From Qingrenia yutianensis (lineage in GTDB: Bacteria > Bacillota > Clostridia > UMGS1810), in NCBI RefSeq assembly GCF_014385105.1, contig NZ_JACRTE010000001.1, positions 62,001 to 126,000 of the forward strand: a stretch of DNA of 64,000 bases, given 5' to 3'. Shown piece by piece: positions 51,119-60,166 of the stretch. A program made the position numbers and the translations under genes. Within the stretch, counting starts at the first letter, position 1, and every line of letters begins with the position of its first letter. The notes beneath the pieces are model-generated. The model was given only the letters and a program-made list of their open reading frames with translations, made no database searches and was not told the DNA's origin.

Positions 51119-52297
51119 TCAATTACTCCCTTCAACGCCCTCATACAAAGGCGACATTTGTCTTAATCTGTCAACTATTTTGGGCAGTTCTTTCAAAAGA
51201 ACGTCGATTTCTTCTTTTGTGTTCTGCACGCCGAGGCTTATTCGGAGCGAGCCGTGCGCAATTTCGTGCGGAAGTCCGATTGCCAGAAGAACGTGTGACG
51301 GGTCGAGTGAACCAGATGTGCAGGCAGAACCCGACGATGCCGCGATGTGCTTCATATCGAGCATCAGAAGAAGCGATTCGCCCTCGATAAATCGGAATGA
51401 GAAGTTTATGTTACCGCAGAGACGCTTTGTTCTGTGACCGTTAAGACGGCAGTAGGGGATTGTCTTTTCGATTTCCTCTATCGCATAGTCGCGCAGTGCG
51501 GTGAGTTTTTTAACTTTTTCGTCAATGCCGGCGGTTGACTTTTCCAAAGCATAGCTCAAGCCGACAATTCCCGGTGTGTTTTCTGTTCCGGCACGTCTGC
51601 CCGATTCCTGCGCACCGCCGTTTATAAAGTTGTTTATGCGAAGTCCTTTTCTGATATAGAGTGCGCCCATACCTTTGGGACCGTTGAATTTGTGTGCCGA
51701 AAGCGAGAGCATATCAATGCCCATTTCGTGTACGTTTATCTTAACCGCACCGATTGCCTGAACCGCGTCGGTATGGAATGTGATGCCTTTTTCTTTTGCG
51801 ATTTTTGCGGCCTCCTCAATCGGTTCGATTGTGCCGATTTCGTTGTTCGCAAACATAATTGTGATTAAAATTGTGGTGTCTTTAATCGCATTTTTAAGGT
51901 CGTCAATCGAAATAAGACCGTCCTCGTCAACGGGGAGATAGGTAACTTCAAAGCCCTCTTTTTCAAGCGCTTTCAATGTATGGAGAATCGCGTGATGTTC
52001 AATCGCCGTTGTGATGATGTGGTTGCCTTTCGATTTTTTCGCCGAGCAAAGACCTTTAATTGCCCAGTTGTCCGACTCCGAACCGCCCGATGTAAAGTAA
52101 ATTTCGCTTGCGTCCGCGCCGAGGCATTTTGCAACTCTGTCGCGCGCCTCGTCAATAGCGGCACGGCTTCGTCTGCCTATTTCGTATATGGACGACGCGT
52201 TGCCGTAGTTGTCGGTAAGATACGGCATCATTTTGTCCAATACATCTTTTGCAAGCGGTGTTGTTGCCGCATTGTCAAAATATATCAAGTCGTTCAT
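51119..52297 (-). CDS. nifS: Cysteine desulfurase NifS/IscS type
   Basis: A 392-residue PLP enzyme. It opens IYFDNAATTPLAKDVL. The PLP lysine is in LSLSAHKFNGPKGMGALY near residue 205, the His partner in TTAIEHHAILHTL near 105, and the active cysteine loop is SSGSACTSGSLDPSHVL near 325. It takes sulfur from cysteine, releasing alanine, and passes persulfide to NifU for Fe-S clusters and possibly to tRNA thiolation. It is first in the nifS-nifU operon. A sigma-A promoter followed by an inverted repeat at the start site suggests repression (see 52324-52383). Confidence 0.97.
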   Translation of the reverse strand: MNDLIYFDNAATTPLAKDVLDKMMPYLTDNYGNASSIYEIGRRSRAAIDEARDRVAKCLGADASEIYFTSGGSESDNWAIKGLCSAKKSKGNHIITTAIEHHAILHTLKALEKEGFEVTYLPVDEDGLISIDDLKNAIKDTTILITIMFANNEIGTIEPIEEAAKIAKEKGITFHTDAVQAIGAVKINVHEMGIDMLSLSAHKFNGPKGMGALYIRKGLRINNFINGGAQESGRRAGTENTPGIVGLSYALEKSTAGIDEKVKKLTALRDYAIEEIEKTIPYCRLNGHRTKRLCGNINFSFRFIEGESLLLMLDMKHIAASSGSACTSGSLDPSHVLLAIGLPHEIAHGSLRISLGVQNTKEEIDVLLKELPKIVDRLRQMSPLYEGVEGSN

Positions 52298-52323
52298 TTG
52301 TAAAAACTCCTTTTTGTATACAT

Positions 52324-52347
52324 TTAAGTTATAGGTGTCTAACTTAA
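52324..52347. promoter_or_regulatory. Palindromic operator at the nifS transcription start
   Basis: TTAAGTTA (52324-52331) and TAACTTAA (52340-52347) are perfect inverted arms with an 8-bp centre. They lie immediately downstream of the nifS -10 box, about +1 to +24. A repressor bound there would block initiation. An Fe-S-sensing Rrf2/IscR-type protein is a natural candidate, but the regulator is not encoded here. Confidence 0.55.
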
Positions 52348-52354
52348 CAACTAC

Positions 52355-52383
52355 ATTATAACACTTGTTTTTTCATTTTTCAA
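52355..52383 (-). promoter_or_regulatory. Sigma-A promoter of nifS-nifU
   Basis: Minus strand TTGAAA (52378-52383) and TATAAT (52355-52360), spacer 17 bp. Confidence 0.8.
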
Positions 52384-52446
52384 CATATAATACCAATAAA
52401 TTTTAAAAAAAGTTTCAGAATTTTTTGTTCAAAAGGCTAAAAAGGC

Positions 52447-52710
52447 TTAAATTCTGAAAAGCGGACTGTAAAGACGCGACTTTAAAATGAGGTCTATATC
52501 CTCCGCCGTTTTGCCCTGCGCGTTTATCATAAGCACGCCGTTTTGACCTTGAAAAAGGCAGTTGTCCGCAGAAAGAATACCGTTGTTCCGACTGCCCGAA
52601 AAGATATATGCGTCGGCAAAAACATTGCTTTTTGCGTAAATTACCGTGTATCCTTTTTTCAAAAGCGCATTTTTAATGCCGTCAAGTCCTTTTTCCACAG
52701 CAACCGTCAT
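52447..52710 (-). CDS. YkuS-like small protein (UPF0180)
   Basis: An 87-residue protein. The first 20 residues, TVAVEKGLDGIKNALLKKGY, match the pattern I recall for the YkuS/UPF0180 family (VEqGL..vk..L...GY). The middle holds a NNGILSADNCLFQGQNGVLMINAQG stretch (residues 42-66) and the end EDIDLILKSRLY. This suggests a small alpha/beta fold. No function is known. AAGGAGTTGATTTT gives a strong binding site. It lies between nifS and rnhA on the same strand, with gaps of more than 75 bases on both sides, so it is probably its own unit. Confidence 0.7.
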   Translation of the reverse strand: MTVAVEKGLDGIKNALLKKGYTVIYAKSNVFADAYIFSGSRNNGILSADNCLFQGQNGVLMINAQGKTAEDIDLILKSRLYSPLFRI

Positions 52711-52789
52711 AAAATCAACTCCTTGCTTTATTGTTTGCGGAATTTGATTTTATATACCAAATTGTGGAATTTAAAATTTATCAAAAATT

Positions 52790-53263
52790 TTACTGATTAA
52801 AATTTTCGTCAACCGAGAGATTGTCTTTTAAAATTGCGCCTGTCGCAAGGCGGTCGCACCGCTCGTTTTCGGGGTGGCCGGCATGGCCTTTAACCCACAC
52901 AAATTCAACGATGTGATATTGTATCAGTTTGTAAAGCCGTTCAAACAAATCGACGTTTTTTGCCTTTTCGCTTTTTGTGCGCATCCAGTTGTTTTTGCGC
53001 CATTTTTCAAGCCAGCCGAGATTTACAGAGTCTATAAGATATTTTGAGTCGCTGTAAAGCGTAACGTCGCATTTTTCTTTGAGCGCCTCAAGACCTTTCA
53101 CCGCGGCGAGAATTTCCATTCTGTTGTTTGTGGTTGAAACGAACCCCTCCGAAAGCTCTTTTTTTGCTCCGTTAAAGCATAAAATAACGCCGTAACCGCC
53201 CTTGCCGGGGTTTCCGCTGCACGCGCCGTCGGTGAAAATTTCAACCTTTTTTAAATTGCTCAT
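52790..53263 (-). CDS. rnhA: Ribonuclease HI
   Basis: A 157-residue enzyme. The four catalytic acids are visible: Asp in IFTDGACSGNPG near residue 11, Glu in NNRMEILAAV near 50, Asp in LYSDSKYLI near 71 and Asp in NERCDRLA near 136. The flexible-loop His is in VKGHAGHPEN. It cuts the RNA strand of RNA-DNA hybrids such as R-loops and primers. Its ATG overlaps the trmFO stop by 4 bases, so it is coupled to trmFO, and it closes the topA-trmFO-rnhA run on the minus strand. Confidence 0.96.
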   Translation of the reverse strand: MSNLKKVEIFTDGACSGNPGKGGYGVILCFNGAKKELSEGFVSTTNNRMEILAAVKGLEALKEKCDVTLYSDSKYLIDSVNLGWLEKWRKNNWMRTKSEKAKNVDLFERLYKLIQYHIVEFVWVKGHAGHPENERCDRLATGAILKDNLSVDENFNQ

Positions 53264-54576
53264 AAAAGTGCCTCCGATATTTTCTTCGCAAATACGTCGG
53301 TAAGCGCAAGCGAGCGCGCCGCGATTTTCTCGTTTTTCTCACGTTTTTTGCGTATTCTTTCGCCGAGAGGGTCCATTATGCCGAAGTTTACGTTCATCGG
53401 CTGAAAATCAACAATTCCGCGGTTGCTGATGTAGTTTGCAAGCGCGCCGATTGCCGTTTCACGCGTGAAATCAAGCATTTCTTTGCCGTTTAAAAGCATC
53501 AGCATATTAAGCCCTGCGTTAAGTCCCGACGCGGCGGATTCGACATAACCCTCAACGCCCGTGAGCTGACCCGCAAAAAATATTTTTCCGCACTTTTGAG
53601 CCTGGTAATATTTGTTCAAAAGCTTGGGCGAATTTATATAAGTATTTCGGTGCATAACGCCGTAACGGAGAAATTCTGCATTTTCAAGGCCCGGAATAAG
53701 CGAAAACACACGTTTTTGCTCGCCGAATTTTAAATGCGTCTGAAATCCGACGATATTATACATAGTCGCACCGGTGTTGTCTTGGCGAAGCTGAACAACT
53801 GCGTAGGGCAGAGTTCCGTTTTTTGGATTTTCCAGTCCTACGGGTTTTAACGGCCCGAACAAAAGCGTCATTTCACCGCGCTTTGCCATCTGCTCAACCG
53901 GCATACAGCCCTCGAAAACAGAACCGTTTTCAAAGCCGTGGACCTCGGCGCATTCGGCGTTTATAAGCTCGGTGTAAAATTTAAAATACTCGTCTTTTGT
54001 CATAGGGCAGTTTATATAATCCGCGTCGCCCTTGCCGTAGCGTGCGGCTTTGTATGCCTTTGTCATATCTATGCTTTCGTATGAAACTATCGGCGCGGCG
54101 GCATCGTAAAAATGCAGATATTCGCCGCCGAAAAATTTCTGAATGTTTTCGTAAAGCGCACCGCTTGTGAGAGGTCCGCTTGCAACGATTGTATAGTCAC
54201 CCGTGTCAAAATCGGTGATTTCCTCGTTCATCACCGTGATGTTGGGGCTGCTTTTTATTTTTTCGGTAACAAGACGTGAAAAACCGTCCCTGTCAACCGC
54301 AAGCGCACCGCCTGCCGGAACGCGCGTTTTGTCGGCACATTCCATAATGAGCGAACCCAAACGGCGCATTTCTTCCTTTAAAAGTCCGACCGCGTTTTCG
54401 ATATTTCCCGCGCGCAGAGAATTACTGCACACAAGCTCGGCGAAATTTTCGCTCTTGTGCGCCGGCGAAAACTTTTTTGGTTTCATTTCGTATAAATTAA
54501 CCTTGATATTGTTTTGCGCAAGCACATATGCCGCCTCACAGCCTGCAAGACCTGCGCCGATAACATTAACCGTCAT
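53260..54576 (-). CDS. trmFO: tRNA m5U54 methyltransferase, FADH2/folate-dependent
   Basis: A 438-residue flavoprotein. The FAD motif is VIGAGLAGCEAAYVLA at residues 4-19. The TrmFO-specific KSENFAELVCSNSLRA near 42-57 carries a catalytic-type cysteine, and FAGQLTGVEGYVESAASG near 330 is the conserved second FAD region. It makes 5-methyluridine at position 54 of the tRNA T-loop using methylenetetrahydrofolate. It follows topA after 12 bases, the usual Firmicutes order (topA-trmFO), and overlaps rnhA at its end. Confidence 0.97.
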   Translation of the reverse strand: MTVNVIGAGLAGCEAAYVLAQNNIKVNLYEMKPKKFSPAHKSENFAELVCSNSLRAGNIENAVGLLKEEMRRLGSLIMECADKTRVPAGGALAVDRDGFSRLVTEKIKSSPNITVMNEEITDFDTGDYTIVASGPLTSGALYENIQKFFGGEYLHFYDAAAPIVSYESIDMTKAYKAARYGKGDADYINCPMTKDEYFKFYTELINAECAEVHGFENGSVFEGCMPVEQMAKRGEMTLLFGPLKPVGLENPKNGTLPYAVVQLRQDNTGATMYNIVGFQTHLKFGEQKRVFSLIPGLENAEFLRYGVMHRNTYINSPKLLNKYYQAQKCGKIFFAGQLTGVEGYVESAASGLNAGLNMLMLLNGKEMLDFTRETAIGALANYISNRGIVDFQPMNVNFGIMDPLGERIRKKREKNEKIAARSLALTDVFAKKISEALL

Positions 54577-54588
54577 ATTGCATATCCT

Positions 54589-56709
54589 TTATTTTTCAGT
54601 GTCTTTTTTGGTCTTCTTTTTGCTCTCTTTTTCGTCACGGCATTTGGGACAGTATTTGCCTTTAAATCTGCCTGTGCGCTGATACATCTGCGAACCGCAT
54701 ACGGGACATTTTTCGTCCAGCGGTTTATCCCAGCTTGTAAAGGCACATTCGGGATAACCCTCACAGCCGTAGAACAATTTTCCGCTCTTTGTTTTTTTCT
54801 CCACAATCGCTTTTCCGCATTTGGGGCAAAGCGTGCCGGTTTTCTTCACAATCGCCTTTGCGTTACGGCATTCGGGGAAACCGGGACAAGCGAGAAATTT
54901 GCCGAAACGGCCGTGTTTGTAAACCATAAGACGACCGCATTTTTCACACACAACGTCCGAAACTTCGTCTTTTAATTCAATATTTCCGATTGCTTTTTCC
55001 GCGTCCTCAACGGTTTTTACAAACGGGGGATAGAAGTCTGCAATAACCGTGTGCCAGTCTATGTCGCCGTCGGCAACCATATCAAGCTGTTCCTCCATTG
55101 CCGCGGTAAATGTAACGTCCACAATTTTTGAAAAATATTCTTTCATAAGGTCGGTTACAATCATACCGAGTTCTGTTGCGACAAGCTGTTTTTTCTCTCT
55201 CAAAACATATCCGCGCGCAATGATTGTTGTAATTGTCGGCGAATATGTGGACGGTCTTCCGATTCCTTTTTCTTCAAGCGCTTTGATAAGACTTGCCTCG
55301 GTGTAGCGTGCCGGCGGCTGAGTGAATTTTTGTTCTTCTTTAAGTTCTTTAAGCTTTAATACATCACCGTTTTCAAGCTTGGGAAGCTTCTTTTCCGCCT
55401 CTTCTTTCTGGTCTGCGCCCTCGGTATAGAGAATTGTGAAACCGTCAAATTTAACGGTTGAGCCTGTTGCCTTGAATGTGTATGAATTTGCGTCAATCGT
55501 CGCGGAAACCGCGTCGTAAACAACGTTTGTCATCTGGCTTGACAAAAATCTTTCCCACACAAGCTTGTAAAGCTTAAACTGGTCGTTTGAAAGATTGTCT
55601 TTTATCTTAACGGGCGAAAGGTCGAGCGACGTGGGACGTATTGCTTCGTGCGCGTCCTGTGCTTCTTTTTTCGTCTTATAAAAACGAGGAGCGGGGGTGA
55701 TGTACTCATCGCCGTATGCCGTCTTAATATATGCGCGCGCCTGCGCCTGAAATTCCGACGAAATACGCAGTGAGTCGGTTCTCATATAAGTTATAAGACC
55801 GACAGTGCCTCTGCCCGTGATGTTAATTCCCTCGTAAAGCTGTTGTGCCGCCTGCATTGTGCGCTTGGTGGTAAAGCCGAGTTTCCGCGCCGCCTCCTGC
55901 TGCATTGTGCTTGTGGTGAACGGTGGTGCAGGGGTGCGCTGTTTAACAGACTCTTTAACGTCGGAAACCACGTAGGACGCGCCGTCAAGCGCTTTTAAAA
56001 CCTTGTTTGTGTCCTCTTCGGTTTTAAGCTCGCATTTTTTGCCGTTAATGCCGTAAAATTTCGCGGTAAGCGCTTTTTTGTCTTTTAAAAGGTGCGCGTC
56101 AAGCGTCCAGTATTCTTCGGGGATAAAATCCTTTATTTCGTTTTCTCTGTCGCATACAAGGCGCGTTGCAACCGACTGCACTCTGCCGGCGCTCAAGCCT
56201 TTTTTTACCTTTTTCCATAAAAGCGGGCTGATTTTGTAACCCACAATTCTGTCAAGAACACGTCTTGTCTGCTGGGCGTCCACAAGGTTAATGTCTATTT
56301 CACGCGGTTTTTTGATGGAATCGGTAACCGCGGTTTTTGTGATTTCGTTAAAAGTTATACGGCATTTTTCGCCTTCGTCAATGCCTAAAATCCGCGCAAG
56401 ATGCCACGAAATGGCTTCTCCCTCGCGGTCGGGGTCGGTTGCGAGATAAACTTTCGATGACGATTTTGCCTCTTTTTTCAGCGAGTTTACAAGCTCCGCT
56501 TTTCCTCTTATTGTGATGTATTTCGGCTCATAATTATTTTCGGGGTCAATGCCGAGCTTGCTTTTGGGAAGGTCGATTAAATGCCCCATACTCGCCATAA
56601 CCTTATAATCTTTGCCGAGATATTTTTTTATCGTTCCTGCTTTTGCAGGCGACTCCACTATGACCAGTTTTCCTTTTTTTACAGTTTTAGAACCGGTTGA
56701 TTTTGCCAT
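54589..56709 (-). CDS. topA: DNA topoisomerase I
   Basis: A 706-residue type IA topoisomerase, complete. The Toprim domain has LVIVESPAKAGTIKKYLG near residue 15 and YLATDPDREGEAISWHL near 88. The nucleophile Tyr is in GLITYMRTDSLRIS near 310. Three C-terminal zinc ribbons follow (CEKCGRLMVY, CPKCGKAIVE, CPVCGSQMYQ), binding single-stranded DNA. It relaxes negative supercoils. GGAGGTTTGTAATCCAA precedes ATG 56709. dprA lies 46 bases upstream, the conserved dprA-topA order. Its first 82 codons are repeated at 58670-58917 as part of the tandem duplication. Confidence 0.97.
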   Translation of the reverse strand: MAKSTGSKTVKKGKLVIVESPAKAGTIKKYLGKDYKVMASMGHLIDLPKSKLGIDPENNYEPKYITIRGKAELVNSLKKEAKSSSKVYLATDPDREGEAISWHLARILGIDEGEKCRITFNEITKTAVTDSIKKPREIDINLVDAQQTRRVLDRIVGYKISPLLWKKVKKGLSAGRVQSVATRLVCDRENEIKDFIPEEYWTLDAHLLKDKKALTAKFYGINGKKCELKTEEDTNKVLKALDGASYVVSDVKESVKQRTPAPPFTTSTMQQEAARKLGFTTKRTMQAAQQLYEGINITGRGTVGLITYMRTDSLRISSEFQAQARAYIKTAYGDEYITPAPRFYKTKKEAQDAHEAIRPTSLDLSPVKIKDNLSNDQFKLYKLVWERFLSSQMTNVVYDAVSATIDANSYTFKATGSTVKFDGFTILYTEGADQKEEAEKKLPKLENGDVLKLKELKEEQKFTQPPARYTEASLIKALEEKGIGRPSTYSPTITTIIARGYVLREKKQLVATELGMIVTDLMKEYFSKIVDVTFTAAMEEQLDMVADGDIDWHTVIADFYPPFVKTVEDAEKAIGNIELKDEVSDVVCEKCGRLMVYKHGRFGKFLACPGFPECRNAKAIVKKTGTLCPKCGKAIVEKKTKSGKLFYGCEGYPECAFTSWDKPLDEKCPVCGSQMYQRTGRFKGKYCPKCRDEKESKKKTKKDTEK

Positions 56710-56755
56710 TTGGATTACAAACCTCCGTTAAATTTATATAAAGTCTGAAATTCTT

Positions 56756-57958
56756 CTATATTGCAAGCGTGTATAAATCGCCTGCCTGTGAAATGATTTT
56801 ACCGTTTAATTCGAGTTCGAGCAAAGGTACACTCAAATCGGAAACGCTTATTCCCGTGAGTGCCGATATTTTGTCGATGTGCATAGGCTCGCCGTTTATA
56901 ACCGAAAGAACCTTTTCGGATACCGACAGTTCCTTAACCACTGCGGTGCCGTTTTCTTCCGCGAAAGCTTGATTTTCTGCATTTTCGTCCGAATTAAAAT
57001 CAGAGTCTGGCGCAAAACGCATTTTTGACTCTTTTTCTTCAAGATTAACAATCGCGCGTGCGATTTTCTCCTTAAATTCGTCTTTTGACGCGTAGTTGAC
57101 AATAATATCATCGGCGTTTGTCGCAAGAAGCGCGCCGTCTTTTAAAAGCTGATTTGTGCCCTTTGAATTAAGACTGTTTATGTTGCCGGGAATTGCGTAA
57201 ACCTCTCTGCCTGCTTCGTTTGCAAGCGACGCGGTGATAAGCGAACCGCTTTTGAAAGTTGCCTCAACCACAACAGTACCGCTGCAAATTCCGCTTATAA
57301 TTCTGTTGCGCTCGGGAAAATGATGCTTCATAGGCTCGGAATTGGGCGGATATTCGGTCATAACCATACCCGTTTCCATTATTCTTTTCATAAGGTAAGC
57401 GTTTGATGCAGGGTAAACCCTGTTTATTCCGCAGCCGAGAACGGCAACCGTGGGCGCTTTTGCGTCCAGCGCACCGAGATGCGCTGCCGAATCTATACCG
57501 TCCGCCATACCGCTTACAACAAGTGCGCCGTTTTTAGCAAGGTCGTTTGCAAGAGAACGCGCAACGTTAAGTCCGTATTGCGTAGCCTTGCGCGAGCCTA
57601 CAAGCGAAATACACAGATAGTCATTGAGATTTATAAAATTCCTGCCTCGGCAGTAGAGGACATACGGATAATCGGCGGTTTCCTTCAAAAGATACGGATA
57701 TGCCTCGTTATCGGATGTTAAAATTCTTACATTATACTGCGCAAGCGTGTTTAAAAATTTGTCTATTCCGTCAACGCTTTTGTCGCAGAGTCTGCTTTTT
57801 TCTTCTGCGTTAAGAAACTTGAATTTGCCGTAATCGCTTTCCGATGCGTCATAAAGTGCGTCGATGTTTACGAAAACCTCGTCGAGCATAACCTTAATCT
57901 TTGCACGTCTTATTCCGCATTTAACAGTCAGCCAAAGCCATTTATCAACGTTCGTCAT
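56756..57958 (-). CDS. dprA: DNA processing protein DprA, copy 1
   Basis: A 400-residue protein. An N-terminal helical domain is followed by the Rossmann-like DprA fold with ISLVGSRKATQYGLNVARSL near residue 113, GALVVSGMADGIDSAAH near 140 and the VPGNINSLNSKGTNQLL-like stretch near 260. The C-terminal winged helix (residues 335-400) ends the protein. DprA loads RecA on incoming single-stranded DNA during transformation. The gene sits in its normal place before topA. A second, identical copy is at 58964-60166, so the cell may carry a double dose. Confidence 0.95.
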   Translation of the reverse strand: MTNVDKWLWLTVKCGIRRAKIKVMLDEVFVNIDALYDASESDYGKFKFLNAEEKSRLCDKSVDGIDKFLNTLAQYNVRILTSDNEAYPYLLKETADYPYVLYCRGRNFINLNDYLCISLVGSRKATQYGLNVARSLANDLAKNGALVVSGMADGIDSAAHLGALDAKAPTVAVLGCGINRVYPASNAYLMKRIMETGMVMTEYPPNSEPMKHHFPERNRIISGICSGTVVVEATFKSGSLITASLANEAGREVYAIPGNINSLNSKGTNQLLKDGALLATNADDIIVNYASKDEFKEKIARAIVNLEEKESKMRFAPDSDFNSDENAENQAFAEENGTAVVKELSVSEKVLSVINGEPMHIDKISALTGISVSDLSVPLLELELNGKIISQAGDLYTLAI

Positions 57959-58312
57959 TTGCAGTCACTCCGAAATATGTGTTTGAAAATATTCACTATT
58001 TTATACAGTACAATAAAATTTATCATTTGTAAAGAGTTTTTTTAAAAAAGTTTTTTCCTTTATAATAAGCAAATATTAAAAAAACGGCGCAAAAATGTCA
58101 AAAACCGTCTTGTTTGCTGTGCATTATGCACAAAAATAAAATTATGATGATATAAAATTGTGCATATTTCACATAAAAATTATAAAATTTTGGTTATTAT
58201 ATTTTTTTAATTCAAAAGGAAATAACCAAAGTAAAATAGAAATATAATGATAAAGGCGAAAATGAAAATTTATGCCGAAAATATAAAATTATATAACAAG
58301 GAGGAAAGGTAA
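57959..58312. promoter_or_regulatory. Divergent promoter region dprA / EF-G paralogue, copy 1
   Basis: 354 gene-free AT-rich bases. A plus-strand promoter TTGTGC (58158-58163)/TATAAA (58181-58186), spacer 17 bp, points to the EF-G gene. A palindrome TGTGCATTATGCACA (58118-58132) and a related TGTGCATATTTCACA (58159-58173) lie 41 bp apart, the second over the -35 box. A 10-bp inverted repeat (58189-58198 with 58221-58230) follows the -10. They are candidate operators. Confidence 0.45.
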
Positions 58313-58741
58313 ATGTTTGACTATGAAACCAAAAACTTAAGAAATGTTTGCTTGATTTCGCACGGCAACGCCGGTAAGACGTCGCTTTGCGAGGCCTTGC
58401 TCTATAAGGCTAAAGCGACGGACAGACTTGGCAAAGTGCTTGACGGAAACACAGTATCGGACTATGATGCAGAGGAAATTAAACGTAAAATTTCGATTAA
58501 CACAACAATCGAGCCGCTTGAGTGGAAGGGCGTTAAAATTAACATTATCGACACGCCGGGATACTTTGATTTTGTAGGCGAACAAATCGAGGGCGTCGAG
58601 GCTGCGGACAACGCGGTTATTATGGTTAGCGGAAAATCGGGCGTCAGCGCAGGAACGGAACGTTCGTGGGATTTTGCCTCTTTTTTCAGCGAGTTTACAA
58701 GCTCCGCTTTTCCTCTTATTGTGATGTATTTCGGCTCATAA
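58313..58741 (+). pseudogene. Truncated EF-G paralogue (duplication junction)
   Basis: The first 122 codons equal the start of the complete gene at 60521: G1 SHGNAGKTSL, G3 DTPGYFDF. After WDFA the frame runs into antisense topA sequence and stops after 20 foreign residues at 58741. It keeps the native promoter and GGAGG site, so a 142-residue partial G domain could be made. It lacks G4 and all later domains, so no translocase function is possible. Confidence 0.85.
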
Positions 58742-58917
58742 TTATTTTCGGGGTCAATGCCGAGCTTGCTTTTGGGAAGGTCGATTAAATGCCCCATACT
58801 CGCCATAACCTTATAATCTTTGCCGAGATATTTTTTTATCGTTCCTGCTTTTGCAGGCGACTCCACTATGACCAGTTTTCCTTTTTTTACAGTTTTAGAA
58901 CCGGTTGATTTTGCCAT
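58670..58917 (-). pseudogene. topA: Truncated topA 5' fragment (duplication junction)
   Basis: Minus-strand copy of the first 82 codons of topA, with its native start and ribosome binding site. It ends after KKEAK, at the junction, and the frame then runs on into the antisense strand of the truncated EF-G gene to a stop at 58462 (151 residues in all). It holds only part of the Toprim domain. Confidence 0.85.
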
Positions 58918-58963
58918 TTGGATTACAAACCTCCGTTAAATTTATATAAAGTCTGAAATTCTT

Positions 58964-60166
58964 CTATATTGCAAGCGTGTATAAATCGCCTGCCTGTGAA
59001 ATGATTTTACCGTTTAATTCGAGTTCGAGCAAAGGTACACTCAAATCGGAAACGCTTATTCCCGTGAGTGCCGATATTTTGTCGATGTGCATAGGCTCGC
59101 CGTTTATAACCGAAAGAACCTTTTCGGATACCGACAGTTCCTTAACCACTGCGGTGCCGTTTTCTTCCGCGAAAGCTTGATTTTCTGCATTTTCGTCCGA
59201 ATTAAAATCAGAGTCTGGCGCAAAACGCATTTTTGACTCTTTTTCTTCAAGATTAACAATCGCGCGTGCGATTTTCTCCTTAAATTCGTCTTTTGACGCG
59301 TAGTTGACAATAATATCATCGGCGTTTGTCGCAAGAAGCGCGCCGTCTTTTAAAAGCTGATTTGTGCCCTTTGAATTAAGACTGTTTATGTTGCCGGGAA
59401 TTGCGTAAACCTCTCTGCCTGCTTCGTTTGCAAGCGACGCGGTGATAAGCGAACCGCTTTTGAAAGTTGCCTCAACCACAACAGTACCGCTGCAAATTCC
59501 GCTTATAATTCTGTTGCGCTCGGGAAAATGATGCTTCATAGGCTCGGAATTGGGCGGATATTCGGTCATAACCATACCCGTTTCCATTATTCTTTTCATA
59601 AGGTAAGCGTTTGATGCAGGGTAAACCCTGTTTATTCCGCAGCCGAGAACGGCAACCGTGGGCGCTTTTGCGTCCAGCGCACCGAGATGCGCTGCCGAAT
59701 CTATACCGTCCGCCATACCGCTTACAACAAGTGCGCCGTTTTTAGCAAGGTCGTTTGCAAGAGAACGCGCAACGTTAAGTCCGTATTGCGTAGCCTTGCG
59801 CGAGCCTACAAGCGAAATACACAGATAGTCATTGAGATTTATAAAATTCCTGCCTCGGCAGTAGAGGACATACGGATAATCGGCGGTTTCCTTCAAAAGA
59901 TACGGATATGCCTCGTTATCGGATGTTAAAATTCTTACATTATACTGCGCAAGCGTGTTTAAAAATTTGTCTATTCCGTCAACGCTTTTGTCGCAGAGTC
60001 TGCTTTTTTCTTCTGCGTTAAGAAACTTGAATTTGCCGTAATCGCTTTCCGATGCGTCATAAAGTGCGTCGATGTTTACGAAAACCTCGTCGAGCATAAC
60101 CTTAATCTTTGCACGTCTTATTCCGCATTTAACAGTCAGCCAAAGCCATTTATCAACGTTCGTCAT
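58964..60166 (-). CDS. dprA: DNA processing protein DprA, copy 2
   Basis: A 400-residue protein identical in every residue to the product at 56756-57958, including GSRKATQYG, GMADGIDSAAH and the C-terminal winged helix. It exists because of the 2208-bp tandem duplication and keeps the whole upstream region, so it should be expressed equally. Downstream lies the truncated topA, not the full gene. Identity at this level means the duplication is very recent or is an assembly artefact. Confidence 0.9.
   Translation of the reverse strand: MTNVDKWLWLTVKCGIRRAKIKVMLDEVFVNIDALYDASESDYGKFKFLNAEEKSRLCDKSVDGIDKFLNTLAQYNVRILTSDNEAYPYLLKETADYPYVLYCRGRNFINLNDYLCISLVGSRKATQYGLNVARSLANDLAKNGALVVSGMADGIDSAAHLGALDAKAPTVAVLGCGINRVYPASNAYLMKRIMETGMVMTEYPPNSEPMKHHFPERNRIISGICSGTVVVEATFKSGSLITASLANEAGREVYAIPGNINSLNSKGTNQLLKDGALLATNADDIIVNYASKDEFKEKIARAIVNLEEKESKMRFAPDSDFNSDENAENQAFAEENGTAVVKELSVSEKVLSVINGEPMHIDKISALTGISVSDLSVPLLELELNGKIISQAGDLYTLAI

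Larger units (their letters stand above)
56462..58669. repeat. 2208-bp tandem duplication, copy 1
   Basis: Bases 56462-58669 recur at 58670-60877 (offset 2208). The unit holds the 5' part of topA, all of dprA, the 354-bp divergent region and the first 120 codons of the EF-G paralogue. At the junction GATTTTGC (8 bp) occurs in topA (56462-56469), at the join (58670-58677) and in the EF-G gene (60878-60885). All shared coding segments I compared give identical proteins, and the intergenic sequence also looks the same. Confidence 0.93.

Noticed and set aside
58159..58173. True CRP/FNR site
   Set aside because: Half-sites TGTG and CACA are present but spacing (15 bases in all) departs from TGTGA-N6-TCACA; left as an unassigned operator.
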